Origin: UBA5072 sp041737175
Lineage (GTDB): Bacteria > Bacteroidota > Bacteroidia > Bacteroidales > UBA10428
DNA length: 64,000 nt
Assembly (NCBI GenBank): GCA_041737175.1
Contig: JBGSSF010000003.1
Span: 62,001 to 126,000, forward strand
Direction of reading: 5' to 3'
Of the stretch, positions 1 through 8,220 are shown one piece after another. Made by a program: the position numbers and the translations under genes. The notes under the pieces were generated by a model. That model was not told the DNA's origin. It searched no databases and saw nothing but the letters and a program-made list of their open reading frames with translations. Within the stretch, counting starts at the first letter, position 1. Each line of letters opens with the position of its first letter.

Positions 1-1
1 G

Positions 2-514
2 ATAAGCAGCGGAATTTCCATCGGATTGGTCAGCCTTGTGCGTAAAGGCGCTTATGATGAATGGAACTTTTTTATTGCAGATTATATCAATATGGGAATA
101 AGTTATAAGCTGGGTATCAAACAATTCTACACAATTTATACTGTTGGCATGAACTTCTTTGAAGACCAGTTATGGGTAGCTGGTTTAGGTTTCGGACACC
201 TTAGTGAGGTGAATCCAAAGTTCAGCTTACAACCTGAAATAGTATGTTATACCTATTTTCCAATGAATTTTCAAAGACACATAAGGGATACCTATGTTTA
301 TCATTTTAAATTCGGTCTGGTTCGAAATTTGAACGAAAGAATGGCCATCTCCTTTGCTCCCAGCATTTATCTTGCACACAAGTCCAACCGGCAGAGATAT
401 GACCAGTACGGGTATGAACAAAGTCCAATCGGAGAATTATTTGATATTCATCCGACAAGAAGCAGCAAACTGGAATGGGGTTTTGGGTTGAGTGCTGGAT
501 TTCACTTCAGATAA
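2..514 (+). CDS. C-terminal part of a beta-barrel-like outer-membrane protein (5' end outside window)
   Basis: The reading frame is open to the left edge of the window, so this is the 3' part of a longer gene. The first in-window initiator-like codon (TTG at 26) is unlikely to be the true start. The visible part, about 170 residues, is built of alternating polar and hydrophobic stretches rich in Tyr and Phe, and ends in Gly-Phe-His-Phe-Arg. That pattern suits an outer-membrane or porin-like beta-barrel. No catalytic motif is visible. The next gene is a lipoprotein 66 bases downstream on the same strand. No specific family is recognised and the barrel assignment is an inference from composition and the aromatic C-terminus. 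Confidence 0.5.
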   Translation: MSSGISIGLVSLVRKGAYDEWNFFIADYINMGISYKLGIKQFYTIYTVGMNFFEDQLWVAGLGFGHLSEVNPKFSLQPEIVCYTYFPMNFQRHIRDTYVYHFKFGLVRNLNERMAISFAPSIYLAHKSNRQRYDQYGYEQSPIGELFDIHPTRSSKLEWGFGLSAGFHFR

Positions 515-580
515 AATTTATGTTTCACAAGGCAACCATTTGCCCCTTTCAATCATCTTGCTGATATATATTCGAATCCT

Positions 581-1090
581 ATGAAATCCACACCAGCAAT
601 TGTTTACATTTCACTCATATTCATTTTGTTCTCATGTGAAAATGAAAATGGAAGTCAGAATTTGCCAGAATTGTCGGTTAACCTGGTCCATCATTCTCCC
701 TGCAAAGGCAGTAAATCGACCTATCAGATAGCAGATATACCCAGCAGCCAATCTTGCCTGGAATACTCCTATGATGCAGCAAACAAAGTTTTAAGACTGA
801 AACATATTAATGCAGGTTTCAACTGTTGCCCCGACAGTTTATATTGTCATGTCGCTTTCAATCAAGATACTATCATTATCAGTGAATTTGAGGAATCTGC
901 GCTTTGCAATTGCGATTGCCTGTTTGATCTGGAATTTGAAGTCAGCGGTGTTGAGATGCAGCCCTGTCAGCTGAAATTGATTGAACCATATGCCTCTGAT
1001 CAGGATAAAATCGTGTTTGGTATTAATCTAATTATAGACCAGGAAGGTACTTTTTGTGTTTCCAGAACCCAATATCCTTGGAACATCTGA
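581..1090 (+). CDS. Cysteine-rich hypothetical lipoprotein
   Basis: A 169-residue protein of unrecognised family. Residues 1-19 form a lipoprotein signal: hydrophobic segment, then a lipobox Leu-Phe-Ser-Cys with the lipidated Cys at 19. The mature part has ten further cysteines, including a Cys-Cys pair and a cluster Cys-Asn-Cys-Asp-Cys, so disulphides or metal binding in the periplasm are possible. It follows the barrel-like gene on the same strand and is followed by a short tandem repeat. The ATG at 581 is supported by the signal sequence directly after it. Function unknown. Confidence 0.7.
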   Translation: MKSTPAIVYISLIFILFSCENENGSQNLPELSVNLVHHSPCKGSKSTYQIADIPSSQSCLEYSYDAANKVLRLKHINAGFNCCPDSLYCHVAFNQDTIIISEFEESALCNCDCLFDLEFEVSGVEMQPCQLKLIEPYASDQDKIVFGINLIIDQEGTFCVSRTQYPWNI

Positions 1091-1130
1091 ATCCCTGCGA
1101 CCTCTCTGCTCTTTTGCGGACATAGTGCCC

Positions 1131-1168
1131 TATAGCCTACAGCCTATAGCCTACAGCCTATAGCCTAT
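1131..1168. repeat. Short tandem repeat, 14-nt unit
   Basis: About 2.6 copies of the 14-nt unit TATAGCCTACAGCC lie 40 bases after the stop of the Cys-rich lipoprotein gene. It belongs to the set of locus-specific 3'-end repeats seen throughout the window. No gene is seen in the rest of the 1091-1234 gap. Confidence 0.85.
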
Positions 1169-1234
1169 AATTAAATACTTGCTTTTTGCCGCATATTGAA
1201 GTAATTTTATCATGCCTGTTTAAATTTCCCAGTC

Positions 1235-2788
1235 ATGAAAGCAAAAGCATTCAATATCCTTCTTCTGGTAATGTTTTTACCGACAGCACAATGCAGCGAT
1301 CGCCAAAAAGAATATACCAGGTTGGATGTCAGTACAGTTGCATCTGACGAAGGGGATACTTTAATGAACAGAAAGCCGGCCGTAGCCGGAACTTTTTACC
1401 CCGGAAGCAGGGATGCGTTGATGAGACAAATCGCCGGTTTGTTTAAGGACGCCACACCCCATAAAAAGCTTGACCATGTTGTCGCCCTGATCTCACCACA
1501 TGCCGGGTATGTGTACTCGGGAAAAGTTGCCGCTTCTGCTTTTAACCAGCTTTCCCCTGATCAAAAATATGACAACGTCTTCATTATCAGTGCCAGTCAT
1601 TATGTTGGCTTTGGCGGAGCCGCCATGTATTGCGACGGAAATTTTACCACACCCCTGGGTATCGCAATGGTAAATATTCCACTTTCCAGAAAAATCATAC
1701 AGGAGAATCCCACCCTCTTTGTTTCCAACCCGGATGTACATTCGCCCGAGCATAGCATCGAAGTGCAAATCCCGTTTCTGCAATACCTTTATAAGGATGA
1801 GCTGCAGATCATTCCCATTCTGCTGGGCACACAAAAACCGGCAACCATAAAAAAAATAGCTGAGGCGCTGCGCCCCTATTTCAATGGCAACAACCTTTTC
1901 GTGATCAGTACTGACTTTTCGCATTACCCGGTTTACCAGGAAGCCTGTCAAGTGGATGCATTGACTGCCGATGCCATAGTCGGGAATTCATCCGCTGAAT
2001 TCCTGAAGACAATTAAAACCAATGAAAGCAAAGGGATTCCCAATCTGGCAACCAGTATTTGTGGCTGGACCGGTGTTCTGACCCTGCTTGATATCACTGA
2101 AAATGATCCTGGCATACATTTTACGAAGCTGAATTACATGAATTCCGGAGATGCTCCCGGGGGAGATAAAACCCGCGTAGTGGGTTATCATGCCATTGTT
2201 GTGACCTCAGATACTAACGTTTCAAAAGCAAATCAAAGTAATTATAGTCTGACAAAAGGAGAAAAAGATCAATTACTGCGCATTGCGCGAAAATCCATTG
2301 ACAATTACCTTGAATCCGGAAATGTAATGAAAATCGACAGTAAAGGATTTTCCGATAAACTTCTGATGCATGCCGGTGCTTTTGTAACACTTAATTTAAA
2401 CGGGCAATTAAGAGGCTGTATTGGTCAGTTCACTGCTGATATTCCTCTTTACCAGGTTGTACAGGAAATGGCCATTTCCGCAGCCACGCGGGATAATCGC
2501 TTCACACCTCTTTCGACTGCTGAATTAAATCAGGCAGATATTGAGATCTCAGTCCTGACCCCTATGCAACGGATCCAATCGATAGATGAAATTGAACTGG
2601 GACGGCATGGTATTTACATCAGAAAGGGCAACCGCGGCGGAACCTTTTTACCTCAGGTAGCCCATCAGACCGGTTGGACAAGGGAAGAATTCCTGGGACA
2701 TTGTGCCCGTGACAAAGCCGGTATTGGCTGGGATGGATGGAAGGATGCTGAGATTTACATTTATGAAGCATACGTTTTTGGTGAGTAA
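1235..2788 (+). CDS. amrB-amrA: AmmeMemoRadiSam system fusion protein: Memo (AmrB) + AMMECR1 (AmrA), with export signal
   Basis: A 517-residue fusion of the two non-radical-SAM parts of the AmmeMemoRadiSam system. Residues about 46-325 are a Memo domain. The metal ligands known from human MEMO1 appear conserved: His89 (Pro-His-Ala-Gly-Tyr), His122 (Ala-Ser-His-Tyr) and Cys276, plus His173 and His230. Residues about 340-517 are an AMMECR1 domain with its hallmark Leu-Arg-Gly-Cys-Ile-Gly. The N-terminus is a hydrophobic signal ending at Cys20 (Thr-Ala-Gln-Cys), a plausible though non-ideal lipobox, so the protein may sit in the periplasm. Its TAA overlaps the next ATG by one base, indicating translational coupling with the spermidine-synthase-like gene. 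The biochemical role of the system is unsettled; a redox or modification role is only a suggestion. Confidence 0.9.
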   Translation: MKAKAFNILLLVMFLPTAQCSDRQKEYTRLDVSTVASDEGDTLMNRKPAVAGTFYPGSRDALMRQIAGLFKDATPHKKLDHVVALISPHAGYVYSGKVAASAFNQLSPDQKYDNVFIISASHYVGFGGAAMYCDGNFTTPLGIAMVNIPLSRKIIQENPTLFVSNPDVHSPEHSIEVQIPFLQYLYKDELQIIPILLGTQKPATIKKIAEALRPYFNGNNLFVISTDFSHYPVYQEACQVDALTADAIVGNSSAEFLKTIKTNESKGIPNLATSICGWTGVLTLLDITENDPGIHFTKLNYMNSGDAPGGDKTRVVGYHAIVVTSDTNVSKANQSNYSLTKGEKDQLLRIARKSIDNYLESGNVMKIDSKGFSDKLLMHAGAFVTLNLNGQLRGCIGQFTADIPLYQVVQEMAISAATRDNRFTPLSTAELNQADIEISVLTPMQRIQSIDEIELGRHGIYIRKGNRGGTFLPQVAHQTGWTREEFLGHCARDKAGIGWDGWKDAEIYIYEAYVFGE

Positions 2789-4953
2789 TGGATTCCGTGC
2801 GGGAAATCAACAGAAATCGAATCCTTACAGCCCTGTTTGTGCTTGGTTTAACCAGCATCATGTCACAACTTATTGTTATCAGGGAATTTCTGAATATTTT
2901 CCAGGGGAATGAGCTGATTATCGGGATGATTCTTGCCATATGGATGCTGCATACCGCCCTGGGATCAAAACTGGGAAAAGGACTTACAGGAAAATCAGGT
3001 AACAGTAAAATTATAGCCCGCATGTTTTCACTGGCCGGCCTACTTCCGGCATTGACTGTCATCCTGCTGTACGTGCTCGAAACACATCTGTTTCCACCCG
3101 GTACAACCAAGAGCTTCATAACGACATTCCTCTTTTGTTTTTGTTTATTATTGCCATTCTGCATTATTTCCGGTATGCTGTTTACCATGCTTGCCACTGC
3201 ATTATCTGTTGCTTCGGAACAAAACAAGATCTCAGAGGCATATGGCTGGGAATCTTTTGGCAGTCTGGCTGCCGGCATTCTATTCAGCCTTTTGCTGTCA
3301 CGCTGGCTGGGGACTTTTCAGCTGTTAGCCCTGATTATTCTGATCAATCTGATCATTTACATTTTGTTCATGCCGGGTGTCAAACCATACCGGAAGATCC
3401 TTCCGATACCAGTTATAGGGACCACCTTAGCTTTATTGTTCATTGTGACTCCTGCCGAAGAACGGATAAAATCGCTGCACTTTAAGAACCAGGATCTGGT
3501 TTACACAAAAGACACTCCTTATGGCAACGTATCAGTCACAAATACAGCCGGACAATTCAATTTTTATGAGAACGGAGGTTTATCATTCACTACAGAGGTT
3601 CAAATCATGCCTGAAGAAGCAATTCATTTTACGCTTTTGCAGCATAATTTGCCTGAGGATATTTTGATCGTATCGGGAGGCATAAAAGGAATGACAGGAG
3701 AGGCATTAAAATATCAATCCATTCAGCATATCGACTATTTCGAAATCAATCCCTGGCTGATCCAGGCAGAAAACCTCTTCTCAGATCCCTTACTTTCCGC
3801 GAAACTCAACGTAGTCAGCAAAGATGCGCGAAGATGGATCAGTAAGACCTCATCGAAGTATGATGCCATTATCGTTAACACCCCTGATCCATCCAATGCG
3901 CAGATAAACAGGTACTATACCCTTGAATTTTTTGCTGAAACGAAAAATGCCCTCCGGCGCAACGGAGTGCTCTCCGTCAGCCTGAGTCCGACTATGAATT
4001 ACATGAGCGAGGGTGCAAAAGAAATCAACAGTGTCATTTACCAAACGCTTAAAAAGGTATTTCACCAGGTGTTGGTCATACCGGGGGAAAGGAATTACTT
4101 CCTCGCCTCGGATAATGAGCTGCATCTTAATATTTCAAAGGGAATTGCGGCAGCAGGGATCGAAACAGAATATGTCAACCCTGGTTATATCGAAGATGAT
4201 CTGCTTAAACAGAACAGTCAGCTTATTATGCGTGAAATATCCGGCGGATCCGCCAGGATCAATCAGGATTTGACCCCACTGGCTTACTTTCTGCAGATCA
4301 ACTATTGGTTAAGTATCTGGCAGGCAAAAGTCTGGGGCATTATAATTCTGTTGCTTCTGTTGCTTCTTATCTTAGTTCTTTCAAAAAGCATTAGTGCAGT
4401 AGGAGCCGGCATCTTTGCCGGCGGATTTGCAGGCGCTTCAGTTGAATTTCTGGTTATCATTGTTTATCAGATCCTTTACGGCTATGTATATCAGATGCTG
4501 GGGATCATTATTGCATTTTATATGACCGGACTGACAGCAGGCGCATTCATGGGTATTCGTTCGGGGACAGGAGTTTCTTCACGATCCTACATTTTCATGC
4601 AGCTCATCCTGTTACAAACGGCACTCTTCTTCCCTTTCCTGATCCTATTCCTGTCTCAATTCAGCAATTTGCCGGAATGGACCGGACAGGCATTTTTGTT
4701 AATCATAACGGGGCTTATTTCATTTGTTACGGGTCTTGAATTCAATATGGCCAGCAGGCTGGAAAGGCAAAAAATCGAAAATACAGCAGGTAATCTGTAT
4801 GGCATTGATCTGGCAGGAGCCGCTTCGGGGACTCTGCTGGTTTCACTGGTATGTTTTCCGGTAATGGGACTTTTCAACACAAGCCTGCTTATAGCCGGAT
4901 TAATTCTCACAGGAATATTGGTGATGGCAATCTATGGCAAAAAGTATTCCTGA
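2788..4953 (+). CDS. Membrane-embedded spermidine-synthase-like protein
   Basis: A 721-residue protein in three parts: an N-terminal membrane block (about residues 12-220, roughly seven helices), a cytosolic Rossmann-like spermidine synthase domain (about 240-460), and a C-terminal membrane block (about 510-720). In the middle domain the SAM-binding glycine loop is degenerate (Val-Ser-Gly-Gly-Ile-Lys-Gly, near 295-301). The acidic residue Glu319 (Tyr-Phe-Glu-Ile-Asn) and the catalytic-type Asp367 (Thr-Pro-Asp-Pro) remain. The family is usually annotated as fused MFS/spermidine synthase. The start overlaps the preceding stop, so it is in one operon with Memo-AMMECR1 and probably AmrS. The degenerate SAM site makes polyamine synthesis uncertain; transfer to a protein or lipid acceptor cannot be excluded. 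Confidence 0.8.
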   Translation: MDSVREINRNRILTALFVLGLTSIMSQLIVIREFLNIFQGNELIIGMILAIWMLHTALGSKLGKGLTGKSGNSKIIARMFSLAGLLPALTVILLYVLETHLFPPGTTKSFITTFLFCFCLLLPFCIISGMLFTMLATALSVASEQNKISEAYGWESFGSLAAGILFSLLLSRWLGTFQLLALIILINLIIYILFMPGVKPYRKILPIPVIGTTLALLFIVTPAEERIKSLHFKNQDLVYTKDTPYGNVSVTNTAGQFNFYENGGLSFTTEVQIMPEEAIHFTLLQHNLPEDILIVSGGIKGMTGEALKYQSIQHIDYFEINPWLIQAENLFSDPLLSAKLNVVSKDARRWISKTSSKYDAIIVNTPDPSNAQINRYYTLEFFAETKNALRRNGVLSVSLSPTMNYMSEGAKEINSVIYQTLKKVFHQVLVIPGERNYFLASDNELHLNISKGIAAAGIETEYVNPGYIEDDLLKQNSQLIMREISGGSARINQDLTPLAYFLQINYWLSIWQAKVWGIIILLLLLLLILVLSKSISAVGAGIFAGGFAGASVEFLVIIVYQILYGYVYQMLGIIIAFYMTGLTAGAFMGIRSGTGVSSRSYIFMQLILLQTALFFPFLILFLSQFSNLPEWTGQAFLLIITGLISFVTGLEFNMASRLERQKIENTAGNLYGIDLAGAASGTLLVSLVCFPVMGLFNTSLLIAGLILTGILVMAIYGKKYS

Positions 4954-4989
4954 TGCAGCATTTGCCGGCTGATTCCCGGAAAAATTAAG

Positions 4990-4997
4990 TAACTTTG
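4990..4997 (+). promoter_or_regulatory. Possible Bacteroidota -7 box (TAnnTTTG) before amrS
   Basis: TAACTTTG matches the Bacteroidota TAnnTTTG -7 element and lies 17 bases before the amrS ATG, which would give a very short leader. A TTTG at 4961-4964 is farther than the usual 19-21 base spacing, so this is weak. Confidence 0.3.
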
Positions 4998-5013
4998 GTC
5001 AAATGCCGATCCG

Positions 5014-6162
5014 ATGGGGATAAATATCAGCAAGAGGGCGTTTATTAAGAGTGCATGTTTTGCAGCAGCAGGGACTGTTTGCATCGATCCCCTTTCTGCA
5101 TCCGTTGCTGGAATATCCGGAAAGGGCAGTTCTCCAGCCAATGATTTATGGAAGTGGAGTAAAGAATGCATGCATTATGAAATAACACCCAAAGGAACCA
5201 GATGTCTGATCTGTCCCAATGCATGCGTGCGGATGAACGGAGAGACCACTCTATGCAGGAACAGGGTTAACTACAAGGGAAAACTGTATACAATCGCTTA
5301 TGGCAATCCATGCGCCATGCATGTTGATCCGATCGAAAAGAAACCTTTGTATCATTTTTTGCCTGGTACGCGTTCTTTTTCAATCGCAACCGCCGGATGC
5401 AATTTAGCCTGTCTGAATTGCCAGAACTGGTCCATTTCCCAGGCCAGTCCCAAAGAAACCCGGAACTACAGCCTGATGCCGGAAAAAGTGACTGAACAGG
5501 CCGTTTCTAATAACTGTCGATCCATTTCCTATACCTATTCAGAACCCATCACCTTTTATGAATATGTCTATGATTCATCGGTAATTGCCAGGCGTAGCGG
5601 CATCAAGAACGTGCTGGTTTCCAACGGGTACATCAATGAGAAACCTTTGCATGACCTTTGCCAGGTACTGGACGCAGCGAACATTGATTTGAAATCGTTT
5701 GATGAAAACATTTATTCAAAGCTTAACGCCGGTAAACTTCAGCCGGTTCTAAATTCGCTCAAAATCTTTAAACAGGAAGGCGTATGGCTCGAAATAACCA
5801 ACCTGGTGATTCCGGGATGGACCGATAACCTGGAAATGATCAGGAAAATGTGTGACTGGCTTTACCAAAATGATTTTCAGGATACCCCGTTGCACTTTTC
5901 ACGATTTCAACCTTTGTATAAATTGAATCACCTGCCTCCCACCCCTGTCGCCGTGCTCGAAAAAGCAAAGGCCATCGCGCTGAATGCCGGTTTGAAATTC
6001 GTTTATATCGGAAATGTATCCGGATCTTCCGCCATCAGTACAATCTGTCCGAAGTGCAAAAAGACCCTTGTTGAACGGAATGGTTTTTCGATTGTCAACA
6101 ATGCCATCAAAAACGGAAATTGCAGTTTTTGCGGAACAAAGATCCCCGGAAGGTGGACCTAA
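5014..6162 (+). CDS. amrS: AmmeMemoRadiSam system radical SAM enzyme AmrS with Tat-like signal
   Basis: A 382-residue radical SAM protein. The cluster motif CxxxCxxC is Cys129, Cys133, Cys136. Cys64, Cys67, Cys71 and Cys81 upstream form a second Cys group typical of this family. A C-terminal zinc-ribbon-like pair (Cys345/Cys348 and Cys370/Cys373) follows the barrel. The N-terminus Ser-Lys-Arg-Ala-Phe-Ile-Lys followed by an Ala-rich hydrophobic stretch resembles a Tat signal with Lys-Arg in place of Arg-Arg. Tat export of a folded Fe-S protein would place it with the signal-bearing Memo-AMMECR1 fusion. It is 60 bases downstream of the spermidine-synthase-like gene. Its stop overlaps the end of the convergent iron-sulfur gene by four bases. 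Family assignment is firm; export is inference. Confidence 0.88.
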   Translation: MGINISKRAFIKSACFAAAGTVCIDPLSASVAGISGKGSSPANDLWKWSKECMHYEITPKGTRCLICPNACVRMNGETTLCRNRVNYKGKLYTIAYGNPCAMHVDPIEKKPLYHFLPGTRSFSIATAGCNLACLNCQNWSISQASPKETRNYSLMPEKVTEQAVSNNCRSISYTYSEPITFYEYVYDSSVIARRSGIKNVLVSNGYINEKPLHDLCQVLDAANIDLKSFDENIYSKLNAGKLQPVLNSLKIFKQEGVWLEITNLVIPGWTDNLEMIRKMCDWLYQNDFQDTPLHFSRFQPLYKLNHLPPTPVAVLEKAKAIALNAGLKFVYIGNVSGSSAISTICPKCKKTLVERNGFSIVNNAIKNGNCSFCGTKIPGRWT

Positions 6163-8105
6163 TTCGCAAAGAAAATAAGCATTGCAGCAGCCGAAGCGAT
6201 GATAAGGGCCCCCGTCGGCAACACCATGCGAATCAGCTGTGCGGTTGACATATTCTGCCTGTGCCAGGTCCTTCTGAGGTTCCTCAGGCTGAAGTGCAAT
6301 CCCGTTAATATCAACAAAGTCTGAAGCCACGGTACCAGTCTGGGTAAAAACTGATGCCAGGGAATATTGGCAGTTCCGAAAAAATCCCATCCCCAGCCAA
6401 AAGGGTCAGACGCGGACTGGATGATGAATGTGATATTGACAAACAGCATGGGAATGACAAAGGCGATCCACATCATCAGACCCAAAGGAAGAATTGCCCC
6501 GGCAGAATTTAAAAAGACTTCTTTGATAGGCAGCTTTGTTTTGGTCCATCTGGCGCTGGCCCATGAAAGCATGTATACCAGTCCGGGAACAATCAGCAGA
6601 GCGAGTGTCCAGATAATCATGGCGTATATGCCGAACAAGTCCCAGTTCTTTTTATCGAGGATGTTGACGTAGTCACGGACCAATGGCCAATGGCCTTCAT
6701 ACAGAACACTGTATACAATAGCCAGCGTAAATATGGCCAGGGTAAGCCAGGCTTCCCCCAGGTTGCGGCTTCCAAGTTCCGAAGCAAATGATCCTTTCGA
6801 TAATGTCACATTGTTATAAAGGCAACTGCGTGTGCACTCCATGCAAAGTCCGCAATCCGAATTCCCCTTAATTTCGCCCACATTAAGTCCGTAAGGGCAA
6901 CCCCAACCTTTCGGACTTCCTTTCTGACAATAATGGGGTTTACATTTATCACAGACTGCCTGTGACCGGCTGCGGATGCCCAGGGGACTCATCCTGGAAA
7001 AAGGACCTACGAATACACTCACGGGACATACGTACCTGCAGAATGTCCTGATTTCCCATATCAGCGCCATAAATGTTGGCGCCAGCAAAAGTCCCAGAAC
7101 AGCAAATCCGGAAATCCGTGGTCTTGCCACAAGTGTGGTAGAGAATGTAGCCAGGCACATAAAAACAAACAGTTTCAGCCAGTCATTGCTCAGCCGGGCA
7201 GGCCATTTCAAAAACAAGCCTGAATATTTATGGTTATACTCTCTGATTTTACCCTTTAACGGAGTAAAGAATGATTTACGCTGCAGTAAATCACCAAAAA
7301 GAGGTAATGGACAGATGGTGCACCATATCCTTCCCAGGAAAGGGGTCAGCAGGGCAACGAGTACAAACAGCCAGATGGCCCACATCATGAGCACGCCCAG
7401 ATTACGGCCTGACATCTGGGTACCAAACAGGCAGGTGAGAATGACAATGTAGATCATCATCATTGCCAGGATAGTCAGAATCGTTTGCGGCCAGCGGGAA
7501 ATGAAAATTCTTTTCAGGAAAGGGAATTGATGGAAGAGATCTGTGAAATCTGACTTTTTAACTGCTGGTTCAATACCCCCTCCCGAATTCCGGTAAAGTC
7601 CGATAATCCATAATAACAATATGCCAACAAGACAACCCAGGCTGAAAATTAAAAGTGTATTGGGCAGGATAACCAGTTTTCCGGATTCAAAAGCATGCAT
7701 GGGCCCGCACCAAACATGGCACCGATAATTGCTTTTTGATACCAGGTAATTTAATACTCCGGCATGCCTGGCAGTAAATGTATATTCACGGGTTATTTTG
7801 GATTTCCTTGAAGGATCTTTGGCGCTGAAAACCTCAACTTCATCACGGGCAGGACTTACTTTCACATCCATATCAAATTCTTCCAGGAAAAAGGAGTGGC
7901 CGGTATCATCGGTTGAGAATGTCAGGTGCAGGCGGTCTCCCCTCTTGCATCGAATAACGGAGGGATCTTTGCCATAACGGAAACTCCTGATATGTATGTA
8001 CCGGTCAACCGGTTCTTGTGTAAAAAACTGTGCGATAACAGTTGGAACTAACCCAAAACCAAAAATGACGGTAATTCTGAAAAGCGCCTTGCGAAAATCT
8101 TTCAT
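6159..8105 (-). CDS. Membrane 4Fe-4S protein (NapH/NosR/CcoG-like) with N-terminal cupredoxin domain
   Basis: A 648-residue fusion. Residues 1-25 are a membrane anchor. Residues about 33-147 are a cupredoxin domain like cytochrome oxidase subunit II. It has His70 (Thr-Gly-His-Ser) and the set Cys129-x3-Cys133-x3-His137, but the usual CuA Met three residues after the His is Glu140. The rest is a multi-helix protein with the CxxCP/CxxxCP pairs Cys262/Cys265 and Cys356/Cys360, and two ferredoxin-like groups: Cys385, 388, 393, 403, and Cys418, 421, 424, 428. NapH/NosR-type proteins move electrons between membrane and periplasm. This one could pass electrons to or from a copper site outside the membrane. 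It is convergent with amrS (CTAA overlap) and divergent from the FG-GAP gene. Confidence 0.82.
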   Translation of the reverse strand: MKDFRKALFRITVIFGFGLVPTVIAQFFTQEPVDRYIHIRSFRYGKDPSVIRCKRGDRLHLTFSTDDTGHSFFLEEFDMDVKVSPARDEVEVFSAKDPSRKSKITREYTFTARHAGVLNYLVSKSNYRCHVWCGPMHAFESGKLVILPNTLLIFSLGCLVGILLLWIIGLYRNSGGGIEPAVKKSDFTDLFHQFPFLKRIFISRWPQTILTILAMMMIYIVILTCLFGTQMSGRNLGVLMMWAIWLFVLVALLTPFLGRIWCTICPLPLFGDLLQRKSFFTPLKGKIREYNHKYSGLFLKWPARLSNDWLKLFVFMCLATFSTTLVARPRISGFAVLGLLLAPTFMALIWEIRTFCRYVCPVSVFVGPFSRMSPLGIRSRSQAVCDKCKPHYCQKGSPKGWGCPYGLNVGEIKGNSDCGLCMECTRSCLYNNVTLSKGSFASELGSRNLGEAWLTLAIFTLAIVYSVLYEGHWPLVRDYVNILDKKNWDLFGIYAMIIWTLALLIVPGLVYMLSWASARWTKTKLPIKEVFLNSAGAILPLGLMMWIAFVIPMLFVNITFIIQSASDPFGWGWDFFGTANIPWHQFLPRLVPWLQTLLILTGLHFSLRNLRRTWHRQNMSTAQLIRMVLPTGALIIASAAAMLIFFAN

Positions 8106-8172
8106 TCCTCTTAATTCTGATCAATAATAATTATTCTTTTTAAAAGAACCATGCGCCAATATACAATTTGAC

Positions 8173-8180
8173 TAGATTTG
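8173..8180 (+). promoter_or_regulatory. Possible Bacteroidota -7 box before the FG-GAP gene
   Basis: TAGATTTG fits TAnnTTTG and lies 40 bases before the ATG at 8221. No clear -33 TTTG at the usual spacing was found. Confidence 0.3.
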
Positions 8181-8220
8181 TGGTGTAAAAGCATGTTTTG
8201 TACTCCTTATTGATTATGAT

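Noticed and set aside
2619..3278. 219-residue open frame on the minus strand over the Memo-AMMECR1/spermidine-synthase junction
   Set aside because: It lies opposite two genes with clear domains and has no recognisable motif of its own.
8106..8220. Full Bacteroidota promoter for the divergent FG-GAP and iron-sulfur genes
   Set aside because: Only the TAnnTTTG box is visible; a -33 element at proper spacing was not found, so only the box is listed.
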